From contig CAMYLJ010000006.1 of assembly GCA_947259215.1 (NCBI GenBank), forward strand, positions 1 to 64,000: a DNA stretch of 64,000 nucleotides. Reading direction: 5' to 3'. The notes beneath the pieces are model-generated. The model searched no databases, was not told the DNA's origin, and worked only from the letters and a program-made list of their open reading frames with translations. Below are positions 8,332 through 18,300 of this stretch, one piece after another (the first letter of the stretch is position 1; every line of letters begins with the position of its first letter). Both the position numbers and the translations under genes were made by a program. Source of the stretch: an uncultured delta proteobacterium (lineage in GTDB: Bacteria > Myxococcota_A > UBA9160 > JAFDET01).

Positions 8332-8862
8332 ATGAGCTGGATCGAATCGAAGCGGGAAGGAGCCGGATGCAGTGCGTCCATCGTCGCTCTGCTGCTGCTC
8401 GCGCTGACGTCCGGGGCTCCCGGCGCCACCGCCACCCCGACGGCGCCGAGCCTCCTGCTGACCGGGGCCGAGACCCAGATCGGTGAGAGCGGAGCGATGG
8501 TGCGCGTCCGGGGAGCCTTCCCGTACGAGGACCTGATCCACCAGCCCTATCCGCTCCAGCTCTTCATTCGCGAGATCGGGAGCGGGAGTCGCTTCGTGTG
8601 CTTCTCGGTTCCCTGGGGAGTCATGGCGGGACAGGATGTGATCTTCGCGAACGGCCTCGACGAAGGCCTGGTCGCGGAGATCTCCAATCGCGCCACGCCG
8701 AGTCCCGACGGAGAGATCGTCCAGCTGAGCCCCAGACACATCAGCGTGCACATGCCGGCGGGATTCCCGGCGGGCCCCGTCGAGGCCCAGATCTTCGTCA
8801 TGTACGAGGGAGCGCCGGTCTTCTCGAATCCGCTGCGGTTCGTGATCGAGGCAGACGAGTGA
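8332..8862 (+). CDS. Small secreted protein of unknown function
   Basis: 176 residues. A charged N-terminus is followed by a hydrophobic signal segment (about 14-32, ending near GATA). The mature part is beta-rich with no motif I recognise; it has one Cys inside the mature chain (FVCFSVPWG). Two ATG codons stand in tandem at 8329 and 8332. GGAG at 8321-8324 favours 8332. The stop TGA shares its last base with the ATG of the next gene (TGATG at 8860-8864), so the two are translationally coupled and probably function together. Confidence 0.75.
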   Translation: MSWIESKREGAGCSASIVALLLLALTSGAPGATATPTAPSLLLTGAETQIGESGAMVRVRGAFPYEDLIHQPYPLQLFIREIGSGSRFVCFSVPWGVMAGQDVIFANGLDEGLVAEISNRATPSPDGEIVQLSPRHISVHMPAGFPAGPVEAQIFVMYEGAPVFSNPLRFVIEADE

Positions 8863-11234
8863 TGCGGGCGCGCACCGCCAGGCGCATCGCCCCGATCGTC
8901 GGCAGCGCCCTGCTCGCCCTCGGCGGCGGGGCTGCCGGCGGGCTCGGCGGCTTCGACGACGTGACCGATCCCGTCCTGGACGGGGATCCCCTGGATCCCG
9001 CCACCGGTCGTGTGGCCGAGATCGTTCCGGGGGCCCCGTGGATCCGGCCAGGCCCCGACGGCCAGTTTGGAACTGCCGACGACCAGGTGTCTCTCGACAC
9101 CGTGGGCGACGTGGATCTCGTGGTGCGCACCGGTCTCGACACGATCCCGAGCGCCATTCCCGATCCGTCTCCGCTCACCGGCGCCGTTCCCACGGGAACC
9201 ATCGCGCCCTTCGGGGCCGGGATGCCGGTCCCGTTCGTGGTCGTCGCGAGCGATGGGCTCGACCCGCAGCCCTACGGATCCCCCGCCGTGCCTCCGTACC
9301 TCGAGGGGCTGCCCGTCTTCGTCGTGGCGTTCGCGGACCTGGATGGCGACGGCTACGTGGGGATCACGCACCTCGATGGCGATCCCTCCGATGCCTCCCT
9401 CGAGCGGGCCGAGCTGGCTCCCGTCGGACGGCGCTACGCGCTCGGCTCCGGCGCAGGGGCCAGCGGGACGCTTGCGGTGACGGCGGGCGGGCCCCCGGGA
9501 GCGCCACTGCGGATCGCGCTGGCCGCCGCGCTCTACGCCGGGGACTTCGACCCCGACTACCGGGAAGGCATCGTGCCCAACGGCCCCGCCGTGATGACGC
9601 ATCTTCCGTTCCTGCCCGTGACGGATCCGGCCGCCGCGCTCATTCCCGTGCGCTTGCCGCTACGCGCGGCGGAGTCCGGGGGGCGGGTGGCGATGCGAGC
9701 CCTCCCCGCACTCGAGCCGGACCCCGCGGATCCACGGATCGGGGAGGCCTTCACGCTCCGCCTGGACGGAAGCGACCCCAGCATCGACGTGGCGGACACC
9801 GTCTCCGGCGCGCCCATCCGCTTCGGAGTGGCGCAGCGCCCCGATCCCGCCCGCTATCTGGCGCTGCCGACCCGGCCCCTGCGCCCCGGCCTCGACACCG
9901 CGGGCCAGGTCGTACCCCTCGAGATCCTGAATCGGATCGTCGTCCCCGACGACGGGGGCGGGACCCCGACCCAGGTCCGGATCGTCGCCCTGGATCAGCT
10001 CGGCAACGTGACCGCGCCGAGCGCGCCCACCTGGCTCGACCTGAAGAGCCGCGGCGTCGTGCGCATCGCAAGCCCGGACGCCGACGGAGATCCCTTCCGG
10101 GAGACCGTCCTCGTCGCGGACGCGCGCGGCGTCGAGATCGCGCTCGACGATTGGGGCGGCGCCTTCGACGATCGCAACCGCGATCGACTCACCCTGAAAG
10201 CGCACGGGCGTCCCGCCCGCATCGACGTCGTGCTTCCGGATCCCGATGTCGACGATGATGGCTCGGTCGGTTTGCTGGATCAGCAGCGCATCCTCGAGCA
10301 CCTGGGCGCGCAGCTCGGCGAGGGTTCGTTCGACCCGGATCTGGACCTCGACGGCAACGGTCGCATCGACGCGTCGGATGTGGATCAGGCGCTGGGACAC
10401 CTCGGCCTCGAGATCCCGCCAGACACGCGTCGACGCGGGAATGGCAAGCACAAGGGGGGGCACTGCGACGGGAAGGTCGTGGAGGCGGTCTTCCGCTACA
10501 CGGGCGAGGGCTGCGGCGCCAGCCGTCATTCGCAGCGCGAGAGCGACGCGTGCTCGGGAGGGGCGGGGTTCGCGGAGCCGGTGCACATCGTGGCCATGGA
10601 GGCGAAGGGCAAGCGGAGGCACTGGGGAGACCGGGCCGGGATTCCGGTGGGCGGCACCCTGGTGGTTGCGGCCTCCCACGCGGGCAAGAAGAAGCTGTCC
10701 GGCTCGTCCACGCGGGTCTCCATCGAGGACGACGACGCGGGCGCGGTCGTCGAGACGCTCGAGCTGCGGACCGACTGCAAGCAGCCCCTCTTCGTGGGAG
10801 ACCACTTCGGAAGTCTCCAGCTCATCGAGCTGACCTCGAAGAAGGGCGGGACCGTCTCGCTTCCGGGGCAAGGGCTCGAGTGCACGAGCAAGCTCGCGCA
10901 GCTCGAGCTGCGTTACCTGGGAGGCGATTGCACACGGAGCACGAATCCCCAGGAGGGCAAGCACCGCTGCGACGGAACGGACCCCGGGCCCGGGCCGGTC
11001 TCGATCACGCTCGCGAAGGACGAGGACAAGATCTCGGCGGCGCCTGCCGCGGGGGTCGTGCTGGGCGACGTCGTGCGGATCAGCAAGAACGACGGCAAGG
11101 AGCTGGCCTCCGACACGAAGCTCGCGGTGGCCGGAGTCGGGGGCGCGCAGGCGCTCACGATCCACACCTCCTGCTCGAAGCCATTGCAGGTTGGAGACCG
11201 CTTCGGGTCCTTCCTCGTGCTGGGCTTCGAGTAG
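8862..11234 (+). CDS. Secreted dockerin protein with two C-terminal repeat domains
   Basis: 790 residues with an N-terminal signal peptide (about 1-27, Ala/Gly-rich). The first 450 residues are beta-rich and unassigned. Residues about 460-517 form a type I dockerin: two calcium-loop segments, DVDDDGSVGLLDQQRILEHLG and a second around DLDLDGNGRIDASDV. Two copies of the cysteine-containing domain of the protein at 5023 follow at about 535-665 and 674-790, each ending in a HTSCSKPL or RTDCKQPL block with GD-x-FGS. Dockerins bind cohesins in cellulosomes, but isolated dockerins are widespread in other bacteria, and no cohesin is seen here. Coupled by TGATG to the upstream secreted protein. Confidence 0.85.
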   Translation: MRARTARRIAPIVGSALLALGGGAAGGLGGFDDVTDPVLDGDPLDPATGRVAEIVPGAPWIRPGPDGQFGTADDQVSLDTVGDVDLVVRTGLDTIPSAIPDPSPLTGAVPTGTIAPFGAGMPVPFVVVASDGLDPQPYGSPAVPPYLEGLPVFVVAFADLDGDGYVGITHLDGDPSDASLERAELAPVGRRYALGSGAGASGTLAVTAGGPPGAPLRIALAAALYAGDFDPDYREGIVPNGPAVMTHLPFLPVTDPAAALIPVRLPLRAAESGGRVAMRALPALEPDPADPRIGEAFTLRLDGSDPSIDVADTVSGAPIRFGVAQRPDPARYLALPTRPLRPGLDTAGQVVPLEILNRIVVPDDGGGTPTQVRIVALDQLGNVTAPSAPTWLDLKSRGVVRIASPDADGDPFRETVLVADARGVEIALDDWGGAFDDRNRDRLTLKAHGRPARIDVVLPDPDVDDDGSVGLLDQQRILEHLGAQLGEGSFDPDLDLDGNGRIDASDVDQALGHLGLEIPPDTRRRGNGKHKGGHCDGKVVEAVFRYTGEGCGASRHSQRESDACSGGAGFAEPVHIVAMEAKGKRRHWGDRAGIPVGGTLVVAASHAGKKKLSGSSTRVSIEDDDAGAVVETLELRTDCKQPLFVGDHFGSLQLIELTSKKGGTVSLPGQGLECTSKLAQLELRYLGGDCTRSTNPQEGKHRCDGTDPGPGPVSITLAKDEDKISAAPAAGVVLGDVVRISKNDGKELASDTKLAVAGVGGAQALTIHTSCSKPLQVGDRFGSFLVLGFE

Positions 11235-11236
11235 CC

Positions 11237-13483
11237 TCAGCCGAGGCCGAGGCGGAAGGTCGTTCCCGAAGCGTCGGAACGCTCGATCTCGAGCGTCATG
11301 CGCTGGGCTTCCGCGATCTTCTTCACGTTGGCCAGGCCCATCCCGACGCCGTCGGCCCGGGTGGTGAAGAACAGGTCGAAGACCCGCTCCCGCAGCTCGG
11401 GGGGGATGCCCGGTCCGGTGTCGGCGACCCGGAGCGCGATCCCGTCCCTCTCGGGTTCCAGACTCAGCCGGAGCTCACCTCCCGGCGACATGACGGCGAT
11501 CGCGTTCGTCGCCAGCTCCAGGAGAGCCTCCCGGAGGTAGTCCGGATCGACCTGCCGCCATACCGGCTCCGGCGGACACGCCAGCTCGATCCGCACGTCG
11601 GCGTGTTGAGCGTGCTGCTCGGTCGCGTGGGCCACCGAGCGCAGCAGCTCGCAGAGGTCCGTCGGCCGCAGCGATGCCGCGTAGGGGCGCGAGAAGTTCA
11701 GCAGGGTTCGCACGCGCTGCTCCAGGCGATCCGCCTCTCCCACCACGGTCTGGAGCGAGTCCCCTGCCGGGCCGTCCCGGATCTGGCTCTGGGCCACCTG
11801 TGCGGCCGTCCGGATCCCGGCGAGCGGATTGCGGATGCCGTGCGCCACGGCGCCGGCGAACTCGCCGATGGCCGCGAGGCGGCGGCTGGCGTGGAGAGCC
11901 TCCTGGGTCTCGTGCAGGGCCTGGATCGCGCGCGCGTTGTGAAGCGCCAGGGCGGTCTGGGCGGCGATTCCCTTCACGAGATCCCGCTCCTCGCCGGAGA
12001 ACGGCGCTCCGGAGCGCTTCGGTCCGCAGTCGATGACGCCGAGCCGGTCGCCCCGGAACCCAATGGGCTGGCAGAATCCGCGGGAGTCGACGTCCGGGTC
12101 GCCGAGGCGAAGCTCGGCGGACTCGAGAGCCAGCACCCGGCGCAGCTCCTGCCCCACGTAGTCGATGATCGCGGCCTCGCTGCGGAGCATGGCCAGCTCC
12201 TGGCTGACCCGCTCGAGCTCCTTGGCCGGTTCGACCCGCGAGCGGTAGAAGGCCCGATCGACGACGCGCTGCACGCGACGCCGGAGGGGATCGAAGAAGA
12301 GCGCGATCACCACCAGCAGGAGAAACGCGGCGGCCGGATCGGGCGAGGCTTCCGCCACCACCCGTTGATCGAAGAGGGCGAGGCCCCCCGCGTACGCCAG
12401 GATGATGGCACCGGTCGCGAGGGTGTAGCCGACGCTGAGGCGGACGAAGCGCTCAGCGGCAAATAGATCCTGGCGCACCATCGCGTAGAGCATCGACGCC
12501 GGAGCCAGCGGTAGCAGCGCGAAGAACCAGCTCCAGGAGAAGGACCACCCGAGGAGCGTGAAGGCCAGCATACCGAAGGCAGCCATGCCAAAGGCGGGAA
12601 AGCCTCCCGCAAAGACCACCGCTGCCTGGGTGCGCGCCAGGGGATCCGGGGCCCGCAGCAGGGTCTCCGCGTAATTCACCACCAGGGCGAGCAGGGCGAG
12701 TGAGATCAAGAGGTACATGCCCAGCGCGATTCGCCGGGCCAGCTCCGGCTGCGCGACGAACACGCTGCTCCCGTAGGCCTGGGCGACGAGGAGCCCGATG
12801 GCGATGCCGCCGACGAGAGCATGGCGCCGCGGTGCCCGCATGCGCTCGCTGGGGAACACGAGGGCGAGGTTCAGCAGCGCGGCAGGAGCCAGGGCCTCGA
12901 CCAGCCGGCAGGCGCCGATGAGCCGATACGACGTCACGTAGTCGATCGCCAGGACGAGGAGCGCGCCCAGTGTGCCGGTCGCCAGCGCCAGGGCGCGAGC
13001 GGCGGGGAGATCCGGCCGCAGCAGGAGCGCCAGACCACCGACCGCCATCAGGGCGATCGCGTTGAGGAGGTAGTTGCCGAAGGTCAGGGCGTAATCGCCC
13101 GGGTCGAAGCGCATCGTGGGGACGACGTATTCCCGGCTGCGGCCGGCGGCGCGGATCCGGTAGCGGACGGGAGTGGCGGGCTGCAGGCCCGCGGTCCGCG
13201 AGCGCAACGCCTGCCCGCCGGAGAACGGGTCGCCGTCCACCTCGACGAGCACGCCGCCGTTGAGGGGAAGCCCCGCCTGCACGCCCGTCCAGGAAGCGCG
13301 GTACAGCGAGACCAGGGCGCCGTTGTCCCACGCAAGAAAGCCAGGAAACGTGGATCCGACCAGGGCCGCGCTTCCCTGGAGAGTCCCGTACAGGAGTGAG
13401 AGCGCGGCGAGCACGAAGAGCGCGGCGGGCCAGCGCCCGACGCGCGGCGCGTGTGCCCGCGACCCGGACAGCGACGGACCCAT
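11237..13483 (-). CDS. Membrane sensor histidine kinase with GAF domain
   Basis: 748 residues. One N-terminal helix precedes an extracytoplasmic segment of about 90 residues, then a block of about seven to eight helices (about 135-370), a GAF-like domain (about 395-540), a HisKA dimerisation domain with H548 (AHGIRNPL), and a HATPase_c domain with N-box ELATNAIAVM and G-boxes DTGPGIP and GVGMGLANV. It autophosphorylates and should pass phosphate to a response regulator; the regulator at 6941 is the nearest candidate. It ends 2 bases from the convergent dockerin gene. A GTG at 13495 is an alternative start four codons earlier. PrsK-type kinases of PEP-CTERM systems have a similar layout, but I cannot assign it to them. 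Confidence 0.88.
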   Translation of the reverse strand: MGPSLSGSRAHAPRVGRWPAALFVLAALSLLYGTLQGSAALVGSTFPGFLAWDNGALVSLYRASWTGVQAGLPLNGGVLVEVDGDPFSGGQALRSRTAGLQPATPVRYRIRAAGRSREYVVPTMRFDPGDYALTFGNYLLNAIALMAVGGLALLLRPDLPAARALALATGTLGALLVLAIDYVTSYRLIGACRLVEALAPAALLNLALVFPSERMRAPRRHALVGGIAIGLLVAQAYGSSVFVAQPELARRIALGMYLLISLALLALVVNYAETLLRAPDPLARTQAAVVFAGGFPAFGMAAFGMLAFTLLGWSFSWSWFFALLPLAPASMLYAMVRQDLFAAERFVRLSVGYTLATGAIILAYAGGLALFDQRVVAEASPDPAAAFLLLVVIALFFDPLRRRVQRVVDRAFYRSRVEPAKELERVSQELAMLRSEAAIIDYVGQELRRVLALESAELRLGDPDVDSRGFCQPIGFRGDRLGVIDCGPKRSGAPFSGEERDLVKGIAAQTALALHNARAIQALHETQEALHASRRLAAIGEFAGAVAHGIRNPLAGIRTAAQVAQSQIRDGPAGDSLQTVVGEADRLEQRVRTLLNFSRPYAASLRPTDLCELLRSVAHATEQHAQHADVRIELACPPEPVWRQVDPDYLREALLELATNAIAVMSPGGELRLSLEPERDGIALRVADTGPGIPPELRERVFDLFFTTRADGVGMGLANVKKIAEAQRMTLEIERSDASGTTFRLGLG

Positions 13484-13494
13484 CGTCCTATACA
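13465..13494 (+). promoter_or_regulatory. Putative lnt promoter, nearly leaderless
   Basis: CGGACA (13465-13470), an 18-base spacer and TATACA (13489-13494) resemble a sigma-70 promoter. Transcription would start about five bases before the lnt GTG at 13506, giving a transcript with almost no leader. The divergent kinase start codon is at 13483, so the two promoters must overlap coding sequence. Confidence 0.35.
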
Positions 13495-13505
13495 CTCACC
13501 GGGAA

Positions 13506-15083
13506 GTGGCCGCCTCGCAAGTCGCACGCACGCCGCTGCGGAGAGATCTGCCGGGGGCGGCTCTGACGGGGCTGCTCTTCGCCCTGGCGGCGCCTCCGCT
13601 CGGCTGCTGGCCGCTCGCGGGAATCTGTCTGGTGCCCATGCTCCGCGCGCTTCGCGGCCGGGGTCCCGCCTCCCGAGCGTGGCTGGGCTGGCTGGCGGGG
13701 AGCCTGGCGGCCCTGTTCACGATCGCCTGGCCGCTCGGCTCCGCCTTCAGCCGTTTCTTCGCGATTCCGTTCTGGCAGGCCGGGCTCGGGGCTCTGGTGG
13801 TCGGCATGATCTTCGGAGGCGGTGGCTTCGCGATCTTCGGTCTGCTGGCGGGAGACCCGCTTCGTCAGGGCCCCGCCCTGGGGATCCTGCGCGCCGGGGC
13901 GGCCTGGGTGGCGGCGGATCTCTTCCGCACCACGGCCCTCACGGGTCTGCCGTGGCTGTTGCTCGGGCAGCTTCTGGCTCCCGCTCCCGAGCTGGCCCAG
14001 CTGGCCACGGTCGGCGGTACCGGACTGCTCTCCTTCTGGGTCGCCTGCGTCAACGCGACGGCGCTGGCGGCCGCGTTGCCCGAGGCTCGCCGCACCGCGG
14101 CCCTGCTGATGGTCGGGCTGGGGGCGACCGGGTGGGTCGCCGCACGGACGACGCCGGCAGCGGGTGTCGAAGCGCCGGGCGCCGTGCGGGTGGCTCCGGC
14201 GGAGGGACGAGTGCCGGCCGGCGCACTGCGGGTCGCGCTGGTACAGCCGGCGATCCCGAACGCCTGGCGCAAGAACGCCGCGCGCGTGGGTGACAGCATC
14301 GCACGCTTGACCGAGCTCACCCGGCGCGCCGGCCGCGTCGACCTGGTGGTGTGGCCGGAGAACGCGATCCACGTGGTCCTGCCGGCCAATCGCCAGCTCG
14401 TGGTGCGCGCACTCGCTGGGCTCGACGCGGCTCCCGAAGGTCTGCTCCTCGGAGCGCCGCGCTTCGACGAGCAGGATCCGGCGCGAATCTACACGGCGGC
14501 ACAGCTCTTCGACCCGGCTGGGACGCTCGTGGCGTCGCACGACAAGGTGCACCTGGTGCCCTTCACGGAGTACCTGCCGTGGCCGCTCTCCCGGCTCGGG
14601 CTCGAAGGCCCCGGGACGTCTCCCGGCTCCCGTCCCACCCCGCTCCCCGTAGGCGACGGCAGCGTCGGACCCCTGATCTGCTACGAGATGCTCTTCCCGG
14701 ATCTGGCGCACCGCCTGGTCGAGGACGGTGCCGACGTGCTCGTCAACATCTCGAACGATGGCTGGTTCGGCGGCTCCGGGGGAGCAGAGCAGCACCTCAC
14801 CGCCGCCGTGCTGCGGGCCATCGAATTCCGGCGCCCCGTGTTGCGCAGCACGAGCGACGGCATCACCGTCGCGATCGACTCCGCGGGTCGCATCGTGGGC
14901 CGCCTCGCCGAGCGCGAGGCGGGGGTCCTGGTGGTGGACGTGTGGCCGAATCCCGCGCGGACGCTCTACGCACGGACGGGCGACGTGCTTGCGTGGATGG
15001 CACTCCTCGTCGCGGGGGCGCTCACGGGGATGGAGATCGCACGGACGCGGCGCCCTCCGACGGGCGGCGAACGCCGGTCGTGA
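13506..15083 (+). CDS. lnt: Apolipoprotein N-acyltransferase
   Basis: Transfers an acyl chain to the N-terminal cysteine of lipoproteins in the inner membrane, the last step of lipoprotein maturation. 525 residues, the usual length. The N-terminal half has about eight hydrophobic segments and the C-terminal half is a nitrilase domain. The catalytic triad is visible as E285 (VVWPENA), K347 (SHDKVHLVPF) and C392 (LICYEML), matching E267-K335-C387 of the E. coli enzyme. The start is GTG at 13506; no Shine-Dalgarno sequence is evident, consistent with a leaderless message. A second Lnt-like gene is at the right edge of the window. Confidence 0.93.
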   Translation: MAASQVARTPLRRDLPGAALTGLLFALAAPPLGCWPLAGICLVPMLRALRGRGPASRAWLGWLAGSLAALFTIAWPLGSAFSRFFAIPFWQAGLGALVVGMIFGGGGFAIFGLLAGDPLRQGPALGILRAGAAWVAADLFRTTALTGLPWLLLGQLLAPAPELAQLATVGGTGLLSFWVACVNATALAAALPEARRTAALLMVGLGATGWVAARTTPAAGVEAPGAVRVAPAEGRVPAGALRVALVQPAIPNAWRKNAARVGDSIARLTELTRRAGRVDLVVWPENAIHVVLPANRQLVVRALAGLDAAPEGLLLGAPRFDEQDPARIYTAAQLFDPAGTLVASHDKVHLVPFTEYLPWPLSRLGLEGPGTSPGSRPTPLPVGDGSVGPLICYEMLFPDLAHRLVEDGADVLVNISNDGWFGGSGGAEQHLTAAVLRAIEFRRPVLRSTSDGITVAIDSAGRIVGRLAEREAGVLVVDVWPNPARTLYARTGDVLAWMALLVAGALTGMEIARTRRPPTGGERRS

Positions 15084-15100
15084 CTCCAGCCGACGACCGG
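15074..15100. terminator. Hairpin overlapping the lnt stop codon
   Basis: CCGGTCGT (15074-15081) pairs with ACGACCGG (15093-15100) across an 11-base loop. The lnt stop TGA is at 15081-15083. The following sequence is only mildly A-rich, so termination is plausible rather than certain. Confidence 0.45.
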
Positions 15101-15116
15101 GTGCGGAGCTCGAAAA

Positions 15117-15144
15117 ATACATGAGTCATTTCAATGACTTGTAT
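15117..15144. promoter_or_regulatory. Operator-like palindrome upstream of the kinase-cyclase gene
   Basis: AGTCATT-TC-AATGACT (15124-15139) is a perfect 7-bp inverted repeat in an AT-rich island. Outer arms ATACA (15117-15121) and TGTAT (15140-15144) extend it with a 2-base bulge. It lies about 175-200 bases upstream of the start codon at 15318 and overlaps TATATC (15142-15147), a possible -10 element. The shape suits a TetR- or MarR-type dimeric repressor. Confidence 0.45.
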
Positions 15145-15317
15145 ATCAACTAATCATCAATCAGATTCGGGGATTCGCGCGCGCAAGACTCGCCCGGCCC
15201 GACCCGCTCGTCGGCTCTGCTGGCGCGCGCGTTCGCACGCGCAGGGCGACGCCGAGAGGCAGCCGGGCGTTGAACCCGGGATGATAGACTGCGCGCACGT
15301 CGGCACCGGAGGCCCAC

Positions 15318-18300
15318 GTGCAGTGCCCTTCCTGTGATCGCCAGAACAGCGACGACGCCGCCTTCTGCAACGGCTGTGGCACCCGGCTCGCGCATGCGTG
15401 CGTCGGTTGCGGTCGCTCCAACGCTCCGGACGCGGCCTTCTGCAACGGCTGCGGGCAACCCCTCGGCGAGGCGGCTGCGACCCCGGCACCTCAGCGCGCG
15501 GCGCCGGTGGCCCCGTCGCCGCCTGCGACCTCCGTCTCCGGCATCAGCTTCGCGGCAGGCCGCTACCGCGTGGAGCGCGTGCTGGGCGAGGGAGGCAAGA
15601 AGCGGGTCTACCTGGCCCACGACACGCGGCTGGGACGCGACGTGGCCGTCTCGGTGCTGAAGACCGAGGGCCTCGACGAGTCGGCCCAGTTGCGGGTGCG
15701 CCACGAGGCGGAGGCCATGGGCCGCCTGGGGGACCACCCCAACGTGGTGACCGTGTTCGACATCGGAGAGGAGGAAGGCCAGCTCTTCATCGTGAGCGAG
15801 TTCATGGCCGGGGGCGACGTGGAGACCCGGCTGGCGGGCGCCAAGGACGGGCGGCTCGGGATCCAGGAGGCCATGCGCATCGTCGCCGAGATGTGCCGCG
15901 CCTTGGAGCACGCCCACGCCAACGGCATCGTGCACCGGGACATCAAGCCCGGGAACGTCTGGCTCCGTCAAGACGGGACCGCTGGCCTGGGCGACTTTGG
16001 CCTGGCGCTCTTCGAGGACCGGACCCGCATCACGCAGGAGGGCATGATGGTCGGCACGGTGGCCTACATGCCGCCGGAGCAGGCTCTGGGGCGCAAGCCG
16101 GAGGCGGGCAGCGACCTCTACGCCCTGGGTGCGACGCTCTACGAGATGCTGACCGGCAAGCCGCCCTTCGCCGGTGACGATGCGGTGGCGATCATCTCTC
16201 AGCACATCAACACGGCGCCGGTCTCGCCGTCCTGGCACAACGCGGAGGTGCCGAAGCCCCTCGACGAGCTCACCCTGCGCCTGCTGGCCAAGGACCCGAC
16301 CCAGCGCCCGGCCGACGCGGCCGCGGCGCGGGCGGCGCTCGAGGCGATCCAGAACGCGTCGAGCGTGAGTGCGGTGCCGGACGTGGCCGCCAACCCGCTG
16401 GACCGTCTGGCGAGCGGTGTCTTCGTGGGGCGCGAGCACGAGGTGACCGAGCTGCGCGAGGGCGTGGATACGATGCTCTCCGGGCAGGGGCGCATCCTGC
16501 TGCTGGTGGGCGAGCCGGGGATCGGCAAGACCCGCACCTCCGAGGAGCTGGCCACCTACGCCAGCCTGCGCGGCGCCCAGGTGCTGTGGGGCCGCTGCTA
16601 CGAAGGGGAGGGCGCGCCGACCTACTGGCCCTGGGTCCAGCTGGTCCGCAACTACGTGCGCGAGCGCGATCCGGCGGCGCTGCTGTCGGAGATGGCCGGC
16701 GGAGCGGGCGCCATCGCGGAGGTGGTGTCCGAGGTGCGGGAGCGGCTTCCGGGCCTCCAGCCCGCAGCAGCGCTCGGCGCGGAGGAAGCGCGCTTCCGCC
16801 TGTTCGACAGCCTGACCAGCTTCTTCCGCAACGCGGCGCGCGAGCGGCCGCTGGTCTTCATCCTCGACGACCTCCACTGGGCCGACAAGCCGTCGCTGCT
16901 GCTGCTCCAGTTCCTGGCCCGGGAGCTCGCCGGGACGCGCATCCTGGTGATCGGCACCTACCGCGACGTCGAGCTCGGCCGGCGCCATCCCCTGGCCGAG
17001 ACCCTGGCCGAGCTGTCCCAGCTCGACCTGTCCAAGCGCGTCCTGCTCCGGGGTCTCCAGCAGGAGGACGTGTCGCGCTTCATCGAGCTGAGTGCGGGAG
17101 GCTCCGCCGCGGAATCCCTGGTGTCGGCGGTGTACCGCGAGACCGAGGGGAATCCGTTCTTCGTGAACGAGGTGGTGCGCCTGCTCGCGTCCGAGAATCG
17201 TCTCGGGGATGCGAAGACCTCGGGCACCTGGAGTGTCGAGATTCCCCAGGGCATCCGCGAGGCCGTGGGCCGGCGCCTGAACCACCTCTCCGAGGACTGC
17301 AACGACGTCCTCACCGTGGCCTCGGTGATCGGACGCGAGTTCGACCTGGCGCTCCTCGAGCGCGTGGTGGACGTGGACGGCGACCGCCTGATCGAGACGC
17401 TCGAGGAGGCCCTGGCGGCGCGCGTGATCCAGGAGATGCCCGATGCGCCGGGCCGCTACCGCTTCTCCCACGCGCTGGTGCGCGAGACCCTTCACGACGA
17501 GCTCAACACCACGCGCCGGGTGCGCCTGCACCGCCGGATCGGCGAGGAGCTCGAGGCGCTGCACGCGGACCATCTGGAATCCCAGCTCGCGGCCCTGGCC
17601 TATCACTTCGCCGAGGGTGCCCACGCGGGGGGCGATCCGGCCAAGGCCGTGGACTACAGCACCCGCGCGGGCCGGCGCGCCACCGAGCTCCTGGCCCACG
17701 AGGACGCGATCCCCCACTACGAGCGCGCGCTCCAGATGCTCGACCTCCAGGCCGGCGCCGACGACCAGCAACGCTGCGACCTCCTGACCGCCCTGGCCTG
17801 GGCGCAACACTACGGCGGCGAGGTCGAGAAGGCCGTCGAGGCCCTGGAGCAGGCGATTCCGATCGCTCGCAAGCTGGAGGACCCGCACCGCTTCGCCCTG
17901 ATCGCCGCCAGCTTCGGCTTCGCCGAGTTCGCGCGGAACATGGGCGAGCCCCACGCCGGTGCCGTCGCCCTGCTGGAAGAGGCCCTCGCGTGGCTGCCCG
18001 GCGACGAGGACTCGCTCCACCGCATCCAGGTGCTGAGCCAGCTCGGCAACCAGCTCGTGCTGGGCGAGACGGCGCCCCGCGCACTCGCCTGCTACGAGGA
18101 GGCGCTGGAGGTCGCGCGTCGTGTCGGCGAGCCCGGTCACCTGATGGAGGCGTGCTTCGCACTCATCTTCGGTCTCTGGCGGCCCGAGGATCTGGAGCGA
18201 CGCAACGTGGTGGCCGAGGAGGTGCTGCGCTTCGCCGAGGAGGATGGTCAGGCGGACAAGATCATCCTGGCGCGCAACCAGCGCTTCAATCACTTCTTCT

